NCBI GenBank assembly: GCA_963969345.1
Contig: OZ017769.1
Coordinates: 3,344,298-3,408,297, forward strand
Direction of reading: 5' to 3'
DNA from: Turbatrix aceti
Taxonomy: Eukaryota; Nematoda; Chromadorea; Rhabditida; Panagrolaimidae
DNA: 64,000 nucleotides
The notes under the pieces were generated by a model, which made no database searches, was not told the origin of the DNA, and saw nothing but the letters and a program-made list of their open reading frames with translations. Numbering within the stretch: the first letter of the stretch is position 1; each line of letters begins with the position of its first letter. Positions 24,967-36,731 of this stretch are shown here, piece by piece. The position numbers were made by a program, and so were the translations under genes.

Positions 24967-27900
24967 ATGGGTCGAGGCGTGAGGCCCCGCTCGCTGCTAG
25001 CCCCCCTGCTCCTGGGCCTCGTCTTCTGCGGCGCGAGTTTCGTCGCCTGGGTCCGGGACGACGATGCGCTCCCGCCAGCCGCTCCGGAGCGGGTCATCGT
25101 CGCCAAACGCCATCTCCTGCTCTTCGGCAGCGCGTGTTCGGCGTAAGTCTCTTTGCCTCAAATAAAGGTGCATCGTGCACGTTACCCGTCATCCAGAAAA
25201 AAAGACGGAGAAAAAAAAAGAAAAGAAAAGCAATTTGCCTCTATCGAGTGCCAGAGGCGGCATTTATTCGTTCGTCGCTGGCACTCAAAGACGCCAAATC
25301 TCCTCAATCCTTAAAAAAAATTGTTTTTCTGCAAAAATAAAAAATTTCTGATGAACACTTTTTAAAATTATTTTCTTCGAAATGTTTTTGTTTTTGGGGA
25401 TTGTTTTGAGCCGTTTTTTACGATATGCCGGTCACAGGCTGTAAATTTTTGTGCCGTGAGAAAACGGGTGCATTTGACAGACATAACACGCACACTTGTG
25501 CCATGCCGTTCGCAGGTTTGAATTTTGATGGACTTCCGGATTCCTAAAGCACTTGTTTTTCAAATATGCAAGTTCTAAGAGGGCAGGGGACAAAAAATAT
25601 GCAAAAAAACATATTTTCGTGATGGGGCCGGGCCCATGACGGACCAATTTTTTGTGATTGGAGTCATTTGACAAACAAAATTTTTTTCGTGTTGGGACCC
25701 ATCGTATTACCATATTGAGGATGCGCAACAAAAAAAATCGTGTCGAGACACATTAGACGGACAAAAACATGTTTTCGCGTCGGGACTCACCTGACTACCG
25801 TATTGAGAATGCAAAACAGAAAAATAAAAATTTTCGTGTTACAAAAACGTTTTCGTGTCAGAACCCACCTGACTACCATCTTGAGAACAAAAAACAGAAA
25901 AATAAAGATTTTCGTTTCGAGACCCTCACCTGACCGTTTCACCTTCAGAAGAAACCGCAGCACCCCTCAAGATGCAGAATCCTCCGGCGAAGATCCGGGC
26001 CAGTTCCCGCCGGACATATTCACCCTCGAGCAACGCCAGCGAGGCGCCGTTCTCCTGCACATGTTCGGTCTCGTGTACATGTTCATTGCGTTGGCCATCG
26101 TCTGCGACGAGTTCTTCGTTCCCTCGCTGGGCGTGATCACGGAGAAACTCGACATCTCGGAAGACGTCGCAGGTGCCACATTCATGGCGGCAGGCGGATC
26201 TGCGCCCGAGTTTTTCACGTCTGTCATCGGCGTTTTCATCGCGCAGAACAACGTCGGCATCGGCACGATCGTCGGCTCGGCTACGTTCAACATCCTCTGC
26301 GTGCTGGCTTTTTGTACGCTTTTCTCGACGACGGTGCTTCACCTGACGTGGTGGCCGCTTTTCCGGGATGTGACGTTTTACATCGCGTCGCTTTTCATGC
26401 TCGTTTGCTTCTTCCTTGACGAAATGGTCGGTTTAAAATTTTTTTTAATTGATAAAAAAAGTTTTAATAATTTTTTTTTAATTAAAAATTTTTTGTTAAA
26501 TAATTTTAAAATAAATTTTTAATAAAAATTTTAAATAAATTTTGTAAATTTAAAAAAAAAAAACATTTTTTTTTAAATTTTATGATTTTTTTTTATTTAA
26601 AAATTTAAAAACTTTTAAACGAAATTTTAAAATTTTAAAGGAACTTTTAAAAATAAAAAAAATTATAAGAAAACTTTTTTTTTATATTTTTCATACATTT
26701 TAAAAATGTATAAAAAAATTTTTACAAAAAAATTAAAAAATGTGTAAAAAATGGAATTAAAAAAATTGAATAAAAAATGGGTTTATTTTCAGATCCACTG
26801 GTACGAGGCGCTGTCCCTGCTGACGGTCTACGTGCTGTACGCGCTGTTCATGAAGTACAACGCGTCCATCGAGTTTCGGGTCAAGAGTCTTTTCTCGTGC
26901 GAACTCGACGTGCCTGAGGAGATCCAAGTCGAGCAGCAGTCCCCCATCATGCCTGCCAAGGTCTGTCTGATTTTCGTTTCGAGACCCCGTTTACCTTTAA
27001 AAAAAATTTTCGAACCAACAAAAAAAATTTCGTTCCAGGACAAATCCATCTCCTTCGACCGAGACCTCTCCCAGCACTCTCGATCCATGTTCCACCACTC
27101 TTCGCTCCACCGCTCGGATTCCCTCGCGCAGGGCAGACGTCGTGTCTCGGTGAACAGTCGTCGTCAGTCGATTCCCATCCTCCACAGCGGTGCCATGTTC
27201 CGCAACGGCATCATGCAGCTCATGTCGCACACGCTCGACCCCCTCACCGAAGGCGAGGGCAGCGAGGTCAACGGCGACATCCTCTCGCCTCCGCTGTCCT
27301 CCGGGCGGGCGGCTTCGATGGACCAGGTGCAGTGCCACGTCCGCCAGTTGGCCGGCAATGGCACTGTTGTCGTCGAACGAATTCCGATTCAGACGACCAA
27401 TGAGCTACAGTTGCATAATGGACTCAGCCGTGAGGATAGCAACAATCCGGCCACCAGGAGATCTACCAAGGCCGAGATTGAGCAGCTGGTTGGTTTTAAA
27501 AATTTTTGAAAAATTAGAAAAAACCTTTAATTTTTTTGTTTTTATTTTTTTATTCAAAAAAGGTATTTCAAATTGAATTTTTTTTTAATTATTGAACTTA
27601 AAACTTAACTTAAAATTTAGAATTGAAAAAAAAGTTTAGAAAGAAATAAAAAAAATTTCAAATTGGAAAAATTTTGAAAAATTTTGAATAAAAAAAATGC
27701 AAAAAATTTTAATTTTTTTTTCGAGCATTTTTATTTTTTTTTTGAAAATTTTGATTAATTTTTTTTTCGAAAACATTTATCAAATTTTAAAAAAAATTAC
27801 ATTTACAACTTTTTTAAATGTAAATAAAAAAAATTTTTTTACTTTTGAATTTAAAAAAAACACAATTTTGAATTTTAATGATTTTTAATTTTAAATAATC

Positions 27901-28693
27901 CTTAACATAAATTTTTAAAAAAGTTCAAAAATATCAAGTGGCACTTTTAAAAGTCCAAACATTAATGGATTTACAGAAATCCATCCTCGAGGAAGAAGAG
28001 GAAAAGCCGCTTGACATGACGTGGCCGGATAACTTGCACAAGCAGTTCATGTTTCTCTTCCTGTCGCCGATTCTGTTTCCTCTCTGGGTGACGCTGCCTG
28101 ACGTCAGAAAGCAGGAAATGCGCAAGTGGTTTCCCTTCACGTTTATCGGCTCTATTTTCTGGATTGCGACGTACAGCTACCTCATGGTCTGGTGGGCGAA
28201 TACTATCGGTGAGACCTTCATCATCCCCACCGAGGTACGTTCGGTTACATGAGTTACAGTATCCTATCATTTTCTTGGTTTTTAGATTATTGGTTTGACC
28301 ATTTTGGCAGCCGGAACTTCGATTCCGGATTTGATAACATCGGTGATCGTCGCGCGCAAAGGCCTGGGTGACATGGCGGTCTCGTCGTCGGTCGGGAGCA
28401 ACATCTTCGACGTCTGCGTAGGCCTACCGGTTCCCTGGCTGCTCTACTTCATCGTCGAGCCCCTCCGAACGGGAGAGTCCGGTCGACCGATCAGCGTCTC
28501 GTCGAACGGACTCGTCTGCTCGGTTGGCATGCTCTTCATCATGCTGATCGTCCTCGTCGCTGCCATCGCTGCCTCCAACTGGCGCATGAATAAGTTCTTC
28601 GGCATCATCATGGTCATTTCGTACGTCGCGTTCTGCGCCATGTCTGTCTCCCTCGAGACCGGCCACTTTGTCTGTCCCCTCCGAATTTGTTAG
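24967..28693 (+). CDS. K+-dependent Na+/Ca2+ exchanger (NCKX, SLC24 type)
   Basis: Six exons join in phase: 24967-25142, 25949-26426, 26793-26960, 27039-27488, 27977-28234 and 28286-28693, giving 645 aa. A signal-anchor-like N-terminus ([19 protein letters not shown]) is followed by transmembrane block 1. That block carries the alpha-1 repeat ([18 protein letters not shown], about residues 138-155). A Ser/Arg-rich cytoplasmic loop covers about 265-425. Block 2 carries the alpha-2 repeat, [16 protein letters not shown] (from about 518) and [18 protein letters not shown]. The alpha-repeat Glu and Asp are present. The Asp in SNIFD corresponds to the residue linked to K+ dependence in vertebrate NCKX2, so K+-dependent exchange is expected. 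The exon 2 donor, ATG|GTCGGT, is weak. The loop SRRQSIPI looks like a basic phosphorylation site. Likely plasma-membrane Ca2+ extrusion. Confidence 0.92.
25680..25940 (+). repeat. Short diverged tandem repeat in exchanger intron 1
   Basis: About three to four imperfect units of roughly 70-80 bp sharing TTTTCGTGTCGGGACYCACC, then TGACTACCRTATTGAGAA and AAACAGAAAAATAAA. A partial echo (TTTTCGTTTCGAGACCC) recurs in intron 3 at about 26970. The array ends right at the exon 2 acceptor. Confidence 0.55.
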
Positions 28694-29608
28694 CATCCCA
28701 CCCCAATTTTTTTTTATGTACTGAAACCATCCGAGTGCATTCCACCTACCGTAGCTTTACCCTAGCCGTCATGTAGCCATAAACTGTCTTCTTCGACGGC
28801 ACTCGGCCTTGTTCACGTCCTCGTTGGGGGGGCAGACAGACTTTATTTCCGAAAAATTGTAAAAATGCGTGAAAAAAAGAAAATAAACGAAATTAAGGAG
28901 AAAAGAACCAAAAAACGTTTGTGTACAAGTTTTTTTCTGAAATTGAATGTATTTGATAAAAATGCCGTTTAAAAAAAGAGTACTTTTTTCTCGACCGCAT
29001 CAACAACTGAACATGAAGATAAAAAAAATTAATTTAAAAAAAAAGTAATTTTTTTTCCCTTAAATTAAAAAAAATAGTAATTAATTTTAAAAAAAATTAA
29101 TAAAATTTTGAAAATAAAAAAATTAGTTAAAAATAAAAAATTAATTCGCGATCAAAACGAATGATCTCTCTAATGATAACTAACCACTGAGTAATGGTGA
29201 AATAAAAAATAAATAAAATAAATAAAAAATTAATTAAAAATTAATTACAAAATTCAAATTTAAAAAAAAATAATTAAGAATAAAAAAATTAATTACAAAT
29301 TAATTACAAAATTCAAAAAAAAATCAAAATAGGTAAATAAAAAAATCGCAAAAGACTAGCCGATCAAAATTTTTAACCAAAAATTCTCAAAAGTCTTACG
29401 GGACAGTTCATCAACTTTTACGACTTCTCCATTCTTTTCCGTGCACATCTGTTGTTCACATTCGTTTTGATCGCGGGTCACTTGATTCAAGTGTTCTATC
29501 TCGAAACCTCAAGTTTTTGTTGTTTTTTTTTTTTGTAGTAATCTGTTGAAGAAGAAAAAGAGTATGTATTGAGCGTTTTTATTATAGCCGTTCTTGTCAC
29601 CTTTAATT
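28694..29608. other. 3' flank of the exchanger and AT-rich spacer
   Basis: 28725-28990 is the first copy of a direct repeat described separately. From 29000 to 29350 the DNA is A/T low complexity built on AATTAATTAAAAA-like units. No gene is seen. The spacer leads into the small Ly6-like gene. Confidence 0.5.
28725..28990 (+). repeat. Direct repeat, copy 1 (3' flank of the exchanger)
   Basis: Matches 30268-30520 closely: ATCCGAGTGCATT near the start, then GGCAGACAGACTTTATTTCC, GAAAATAAACGAAAT and CTGAAATTGAATGTATTTGA in the same order and spacing. It includes the likely poly(A) signal AATAAA of the exchanger. Confidence 0.75.
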
Positions 29609-30232
29609 ATGCCCCGCATAGTATCATTTCACTTATGCATAGCTCTCATTATCGCCTTGAATCTCATCAATCCAGGTAAACAATTTGTTTGACAATTTGT
29701 TTCACGTTTTTGTCGATTTTCAGTGACAGCGCTCTATTGCCAGCAGTGCAAAGGGTACTCGGAGAAAGACAACGAGGAATTACGTCTCTGTCGATTGGGG
29801 AAAATTACGCCTACAAAGTGCAAACAATATTCACACACTCATTGTATCTACTCTTTTATGAGACAATCTAATTATCCAAGTATGATAATTAATTTAAATA
29901 AAAAAAAATTATGAAGAAATCAACCAAAGATAATTTTTCTGGTCCATTTTTGCCACGTTTTGGCAAAATTTGGTCATGCTTCGAAATTTTTTTGTCCGTT
30001 TTTACAGCTAGTAAGTCTTCTGTTTCTTGCAGCGAACATCACAAACCGACGATGCGGCCGTCAGGAAGACCTAATCGGATGCACAACGTACACGATGCAA
30101 CTGGAAAAATCAGCATTCGCCGAGATCTGCGTAGAAGGATGCGAGGGTGGCGATTGTATCAACGCGGCCCCGGTAAGTAACTTCATCGACTTCACTTTGC
30201 TATTGACTTTCATCGCTGTCTACCTGCTTTGA
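29609..30232 (+). CDS. Small secreted Ly6-like protein, probably GPI-anchored (copy A)
   Basis: Exons 29609-29675, 29724-29879 and 30033-30232 join in phase to 140 aa. The signal peptide is at residues 1-23 (SFHLCIALIIALNLINP). The Cys-rich body starts ALYCQQCKG, as Ly6 domains do, and continues with RRCGRQEDLIGCTTY and ICVEGCEGGDCINAAP. A hydrophobic tail (FTLLLTFIAVYLL) directly precedes the stop, as in GPI-anchored proteins. GTAAGT occurs after INAAP, but reading through gives the hydrophobic tail and agrees with the paralogue at 42189-43266, so no intron is called there. Single Ly6 domains of this kind often act at neuronal or epithelial surfaces; the partner is unknown. No known symbol. 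Confidence 0.75.
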
Positions 30233-31265
30233 AAACATCATCTATCCGACAACCACCGTTTTTCAATCATCCGAGTGCATTTCTGGCCGTAACAAATCCC
30301 AAACTATGTTTTCCAACGGCATCCATCCATGTTCAAGTCCTCATTTGGGGGCAGACAGACTTTATTTCCGAAAAAGTATAAAAATGTTTGAAAAAAAAGA
30401 AAATAAACGAAATAAAGGAGAAAAAAAACCAAAAAATGTCTGTTGCCCGTTATGTACAATTTTTCTCCTGAAATTGAATGTATTTGAAGAAAAGTCCGTT
30501 AAAAAGTGCGCTTTTATATAAACGCGCATTAAAAAAAGCTACTTTTTTTTGCGAGAAAGTCAATTGGGTTTCGGCGAGGCCAAAAGCGGTGAAAAAATTA
30601 TTATACAAAATTTACAAAAGAATTTTTTAGCGACTGTTTCCAGTCTTTTTTTTTAAACGTTTTTGTGTCAAAAAATTATGTACAATCCCAGCGATCAGTT
30701 TTCAGTCATTTTTCTGTTTTTCTGCCGTTAAACGACTTCAAAAAACGACGTCAAAAAAATCACTGGGAACATCCCTGAGGCTTTTGCATGCTGCGAGCAT
30801 TTCTTACTGAAACGCAGAAAATTAAAAAAAAAATTAAAATAAATTTTGGAGGTAAAGGCACAGTCAAACGTATTTTAGACGTTGTCTGAGATTTTCAAGG
30901 GGGCACTATGTACACGATGCACGAATCTTTGAGGCTCCAGCGCTGTTATTCCTGGCAGTGTGAGGTAGTTAGTCGGAGGCAGAGGGGAGCCGGACCACAC
31001 GACGGCCACGCGAGGCCAGGGCCCTTCCCTTGGGGTGGTGAAGGTGTCGTGTGGCCCGGTGTGGGGGGCAAACTTACCTGCGCGTGTCCCAAACCCGAAG
31101 ACTGCTTCCTGGAAGTGTTTCCCGGCCTTCGCGTGGCTTGCTGAAATCGAGGAAATACCTGACTTACCTGGGTTGCCACCTGGCGTCTTTGGGTATTGCT
31201 TGGAGGCCTGCGAAGGGCCTACCTACGCTAGCGTGTCACAAAAACTCATTCTCAGCGCCCTAACC
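30233..31265. other. Spacer between converging Ly6-like gene A and the TR-like gene
   Basis: 30268-30520 is the second copy of the direct repeat. 30540-30880 is AT-rich. 30900-31265 is GC-rich, and on the minus strand it shows two good donor sequences (AGGTAAGT at about 31072-31079 and 31161-31168) plus a GATTTCAG acceptor. Alternative 3' exons of the minus-strand receptor gene are therefore possible, but I could not find a frame giving a nuclear-receptor AF-2 helix. Confidence 0.45.
30268..30520 (+). repeat. Direct repeat, copy 2 (3' flank of Ly6-like gene A)
   Basis: Second copy of the element at 28725-28990, in the same orientation. The two copies bracket Ly6-like gene A, and each serves as the 3' flank of a gene. 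Confidence 0.75.
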
Positions 31266-33275
31266 TCAGCCAAAAAGCCTCGCAACTTCCCTCGCATTTG
31301 TGGCCTCCAAGAAAATCCCTGCATTTCGGTATACAAAACCCTGAAGTGCGCTGAAGCAGCGTTCCATGAAGTTCCAGCGTGCGTAGCCCATGGATTCGTC
31401 GGCGTCGCGCACGACGAGGTGCTCGAGCATGAGCCAGAGATCCTTGGCCTGTTTTGCGAAGGCGGGTGACCGGCCCTGTGTAAAAGCTTCCGGCAGCAAC
31501 ATGACAGCGCTCAGCAACGCCAGCTCGTCGTTGGACATCTCCAGCGAAGAAAAAGCGTCTACCAGGATTTTCAATTCCCTGATCAGATTTTTGTCAAGTC
31601 GAATTGCGTTGAGTGAAACGGCAATGTCAGCCGACGGCGATGATCCGAGTGCCGCATCTTTCGGGAGCGAGTAACAACCGTCTTCGACGTTCACGCGGTG
31701 TAACAGACGAAGCACCTGGACCTCGAGCCAGCCGTGGGACAGCGTGACGACCTCCTTGAGGCCTTCAGGCTGAAGGGATTCAAAGCCGTCCAGCACCTTC
31801 ATGAACCCGAAAGTCCGACCGATGATGGCGGTGATGAGGGCCCCAAACTGCTCGGGAGGGTCGTGGAAACGGAAGTTTGAATCCAAACAGAGGCCGGGGT
31901 CGATCCAGGTACAGTATCCATTTGTGACGCGGTCAACGACGGATTTCAGGTCGTTGATGGCGGGATTCGGAAAACACGCTTTTGCCGCGGTCGTGAGACG
32001 GTCCATCTCCTTGTTCACCCGGTTACGGTTGATGAGATCGCGTTTGTTGCGGCGTTCTTGCTCGTCCAGAACTACTAAAATAATTTTTTTACATAAAAAA
32101 AATTTTTTGAAAAAAATTTTTTGGTACGGTAGAAAACATACAATCAGTAGTCATTCCCGACGAGATACACTTCCGGAATCTACAAGCCTGGCAGACATTT
32201 CGGCTGTTCATATCGATGGCACAAGCGTTGTTTTCCCGGCATGAATACGTCAATTTCTTCTGCGCAGTGCGTCGGAAAAAGCCTTTGCAGCCTTCGCACG
32301 TGATTGCCTGGTAGTGAAGGCCAGTGGCCTTGTCCCCGCAGACGACGCAAGCCTGACCGTCTTCCAGGTAGGAAGGGATGTACGGTGCTTCTAAAAAATT
32401 TTTACCGTAATCCTTTGCCATTTGTTCAGTTCATTGTTGGCACGTGCCCACATTGAGTATTTATTATGCAGTTGATGCGCGGCTGCTGTGGCCGCGGCCG
32501 GAATGGCATGATCGAAAAACAACTGTGACCTCGAATCGGGTTGCGCGGGCGCGCAAGGGCGGCGGCGACTCTTGCGAGACATGGGCACTAGGCGAAAACA
32601 AAATTGGGGAAGTGGACCACTCGTAAACACAAATGCATAGCATAGCGAAAGGTACAGGTAAAGAAGGTGGGGACATGGCAAACAAATTTTGGTTAAAATT
32701 GTTACTTTTTTTCGTCAAAAATGTCCATTTTTTTGTGCCAAAAAAATTCTTTAAAAAATAATAAAGTTACCGTAATACTTTCTTTTTTGCGTCAAAATTT
32801 TTTTCTGAAGTAATGAAAACAGTACTGTAAAACAATTTTTTTACTATTTGGATTTTTGATAACTGAATTTTTTTGAACAATAAAAATTGTACCGTAACAT
32901 CGTTTTTTTTTCATTTTTACAGTTTTTCAGATTCTTTTTCCCTATCATTTGCCGGATCACATTCCCATACCTGTTTTTACAGCTTTTTTAAAGGTAGTAA
33001 GCATAAAAGCGGATGCGCAGAGCCATAAAAGAAAGAAGCATCCACTTGTCCTTTTTCTACGCATGCCGATCCGATCAAGCCAAGTGTGGTGGCTGAGCTG
33101 GGATCGCTTTCATTCTTTCATGCGCAGGCGGCGCGCAGTACTATAGTAAATCAGGTGCATGCCATGTCAGGAAGAACTTACGACGTGTACGGTTTCGGCC
33201 ACCCGTTGGGGGCGAAGACTTGGTCGATGAGTTCGTCGATGAAGTCGACGTGTTCGCAGATGTCACGGATGGCAT
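31266..33275 (-). CDS. Thyroid-hormone-receptor-like nuclear receptor (NR1A-type)
   Basis: The core exons are 32390-32142 (DNA-binding domain) and 32074-31266 (hinge and ligand-binding domain). The DBD holds [20 protein letters not shown]-box CEGCKG, then [14 protein letters not shown] and [11 protein letters not shown]. Just before it comes [11 protein letters not shown] and just after it [19 protein letters not shown], both very close to vertebrate TR (YIPSYL and GMATDLVLDD). The LBD contains [17 protein letters not shown] and LWLMLEHL, as in TR helices 8-10. It stops at [12 protein letters not shown] with no AF-2 helix. The 5' end is uncertain. Either the ATG at 32421 starts the DBD exon (362 aa), or an exon 33275-33182 encoding a Ser/Thr-rich start ([10 protein letters not shown]...) joins in phase at 32390 (383 aa). 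Ligand unknown. Confidence 0.8.
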
Positions 33276-33881
33276 CGTAAACAAATTCGGAATCAGAATT
33301 TAAATTTAAATTTCAAAGAGCGTAAAAATGTGTTGTTTGAAGATGAATAAATTCAACCTGAAAAAAATACAATAAAAAAAATTTTTACAAAAAAAATTTA
33401 AAAGAAATTAGCACGAAAGTGTCAACAAGCGACTCAACTCGGTCAGGTAATCTCGAACAAATAACGGCATCGAGAGTGGCGGTTATCGGATCGGGTAAGA
33501 AGATGCGACCGTGTCCCCATCTTCACAAAAGGGAGACAGGGTTAGGCAACGGCATTTCTGGGGTCATCACGCTCCTCCCCCTCAAAACCACCTGTTTTAC
33601 GGCTCGACTCGGTTCGACTCGGCTCGGCTCCCGTTTCCGGGCCAAGACATTCTCTCGGGAGCGGCGGTCGGGAGCGAAGATGAGTGGACCGTCTGCTCAC
33701 GGCTTGCGCAATCCAAGCGCCGGCGCGCACCGCGTAAACAATCTCGCCCAGACGGAAGGGAGATTGGAAATGGGACTTGGGTGCAGTCGAGCGCATCGAG
33801 GGAAAAACAGAAAGGAGGGGGGCGCCGGGTGGCAGCCGAGCAAAAGTGCCAAAGTTCCAGGAGTCAAGCTCGGCTGGAAGC
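33276..33881. other. Probable bidirectional promoter region between the TR-like gene and ttll-9
   Basis: 606 bp between the putative 5' exon of the minus-strand receptor and the plus-strand ttll-9 start. It contains GC-rich direct repeats near 33600-33640 (CTCGACTCGGTTCGACTCGG). No exon is called. Confidence 0.4.
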
Positions 33882-36418
33882 ATGCAACCGGCTGCCGGGA
33901 ACGTTGCTGTCGAACAGAAAAGGTTGGAATTTTTGATTTTTAGCTTAATTTTGTCTTTTTTTACGATTTTAATAACAATTTTGTTTTTTTTAGGAAGAAA
34001 AAAGTTCTCTGGAAATGCGCATTATCCAACACGATCCTCGACGTCCTAAATGCCAGGCCAGGATATGCTCAAACAACGAGCGACGACTGGCAGTTCAACT
34101 GGGTGTCCCGGGAGTGGATGACGACTGCCTACGATAAACACAAATTCCGAGAAGGCCAACTCGTCTGCCACTTCCGAAACGATTACGAGCTCACGAGAAA
34201 AGACTGTCTCATCAAGAATCACAAAAAAGCTCGCAAACTCGCCGGTCCATCCGCCGTTCACCTGGATTACCTGCCGGCTAGCTATGTTTTACCTGTATAC
34301 ATTTTTTTGTCCCTCGAATACCCCAAATTCCCATTTTCTCTTTTTTTTTTCAGAACGAATACCACATCTTCGTCGAAGAATTCCGCAAGTACCCCGCCGA
34401 TACAATGTGGATCATGAAACCCGTCGCCGGAGCCCAGGGCAAGGGAATCTTTCTCTTCCGTCGACTCAAGGACATCACCGAGTGGAAAAAAGTTGTACAA
34501 TTTGTGTTTTTTGTTGAACACTTCCCCCGCGGTTTTTTTGAGCCAGGCACTTGCGCGGTTAACGGATGATCTATGTTCATGCACGTAGTTAGAATTTTTT
34601 GGGTGGGGTGCGCCAAAATTGGAACAAGATACGATGGAATTGAGGGTCATAAAAAACAAAAACAAGACGTAACAGATCAAAAAAGAAATTAGGTGATCAC
34701 CAAACAGTCAGTAAACTCGCGACAACAAAAACCAGCGTGGTGCATGTTTTTGTGACGTAAAAAGTGCATGAAAAAATGTGGCGCTACAAAAATTGCGTTT
34801 TGTACCTAAAGAAATCAAAAATTATGCAATTTTTGATTTTTGAAACCAAAAAAATCCTGAGTTTTCTATAAAATTCAGTGAAAATCGCAAGCAGAATGAA
34901 TGCAAAAAAAATTATAATTTTGAAGAAAGTAAAATTTGACGGTTAAAAAATTCTGAAAAAAATCACCTTCTCAAATAATTATATTTTATTCCAGAAAGGC
35001 AAAACAGGTGACACTGAAACTCAGCCATACGTCGTGCAGTGCTACGTCGCGTCACCGTACCTCATTGGAGGCAAAAAATTCGACATCCGACTTTACGTTC
35101 TTGTCACTTCGGTAAAATTCCTAGTAACCAAAAAGCGGCTTAAAAATAAGGCCGCTGACAAATTTATATATCTTTCAAATTAATTTTTAAATGAAAAAAA
35201 TAAATATCTCTTATTTATTTCAATTTATTTAAAAAAAAAGAATAATTCTTTGTTTAATTTTTTTCAGATGCTAACAAATATTTGAATTAATTTTTGTTCA
35301 AAAAAGTTTGTTCAAATACATAGCTTTTGAAAAAATTTTCATGAATTAAGCAAAAAACATTTGAAAATCATACTTTATTTTGAAAAATGACCTTACAATT
35401 TTTTTTCTGCAAATTTTTTTCCAGATTTTTTTTGTGACTTTCCCTTTCATTTTTTTTTCAGTTCCGTCCTCTAACCGCCTGGATCCACCGCGAAGGCTTT
35501 GCCCGTTTCTCCCATTCTCGATATTCCATGGAATCCTGCGACGATGCATGTAAGTCCTTATCACATCGATTTCCTCTCCAAATCCCCGATTTCCAGTCGT
35601 CCACCTGACAAACGTAGCCATCGCCAAGTCAGCAGCAGACTACGATCCCGAACGTGGACTCAAGTGGTCGATGGAAAAGCTGACAAGGTACATCCGTGCT
35701 ATCCACGGTCACGACACTCTCCGACGAACTCTGGATGCCATCGGGGGAATCGTGGTTAACAGTCTGAGCTCCGTGCGACCGATTATGATGCAGGATGGAC
35801 ACGCGTTTGAACTCTATGGTTACGATATTCTCCTCGACGAGAATCTCAAGCCCTGGCTTCTGGAAGTGAATGCGTCGCCTTCGCTCACGCCATCGAGTCA
35901 GGACGACTTCGAGATGAAGTTTCGGGTCCTCAATCACATGCTGGATGTTTTGGATTTGGAAAAAGCGTGCGTAAACTTTTTTTTTGTTTTTTGGATCAAA
36001 TTTCGTTTTTTATTCATTTTTTATTTATTTCATTTACTCAATCATTTTACCCATTTTCGGTTCATTTTGCAACAAAAATAACAGAAAAAAACAGAAACCC
36101 AATCGACACTTGTTTTGTTTTGTTTTGATTTGTATTGTATTTTTCAGGCGCACAGGAACAGAAGTGCACGTCGGAGGTTTCGATTTGCTGGTTCGCAACA
36201 ACGAGATGGTCTATCAGGTCGAGAGTCCGGCAAATGCCATTCTGGATGGCAGCAGTCCTCCGGCCTTCCAGCCATCTTTCAACATCCGCATCGGTGAGCA
36301 GGCCGCCTGTCCAGGCAGGGTAGGAGGGAGGGTTGAGGGTGTCCAAGCGTTCGTTCATCGAAGCACCCCCCACACTTCAGGCAATTACGTGCCGCCCATG
36401 CCGATGCCGATGCCGTGA
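33882..36418 (+). CDS. ttll-9: Tubulin polyglutamylase TTLL9
   Basis: Eight exons: 33882-33922, 33994-34294, 34354-34491, 34995-35111, 35462-35549, 35597-35966, 36148-36293 and 36381-36418. The protein follows vertebrate TTLL9 almost throughout: [92 protein letters not shown] and VGGFDLLV. These contain the ATP-grasp nucleotide-binding lysines, the RLYVLV strand and the acidic metal ligands (D and N in LLEVNAS). TTLL9 adds glutamate side chains to tubulin, mainly in cilia and flagella. In nematodes cilia occur only on sensory neurons. The last intron (36294-36380) is inferred because skipping it gives the family ending GNYVPP; reading through also stays open. The exon 3 donor could be 34491 or 34494. 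Confidence 0.9.
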
Positions 36419-36731
36419 GGAGGCGTCGACTCGCAACCTGACACATTTCATGCTCGCCTGCAAAGCGTCGGGCGGCGGGCGTCAGTGGCACATGTGTGCA
36501 TGCCTTTGCCGTGGATTGAGGGTGGTAAAACGACGCCACTCCATCCAAAAAGCGAACACCACAACCATCACCGGCGGCACTCATCTCACGTTTCGTCACC
36601 TTTTCGCATTGTTATTTGCTGTTTGCATTCTGACTTCTCTGGTTCCTCTTCTTCTTCTTCTTCTTCCTCTTCCGTGCAAGGCACACCGCTCCGCTCCGCG
36701 CAATGACGAAAGCGCGTGCTTTCATCGACTT

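Noticed and set aside
31104..31121. Plus-strand peptide CFLEVFP, resembling the AF-2 core (LFLEVF) that the TR-like receptor lacks
   Set aside because: It is on the opposite strand to the receptor gene, so it cannot be its last exon without an inversion. I treat it as coincidence.
32391..32405. GTAAAAATTTTTTAG inside the start of the receptor reading frame, which could be read as a 15-nt intron
   Set aside because: Far below the smallest introns seen here (about 45 nt). The AG is more likely the acceptor of an upstream exon, or the bases are simply coding.
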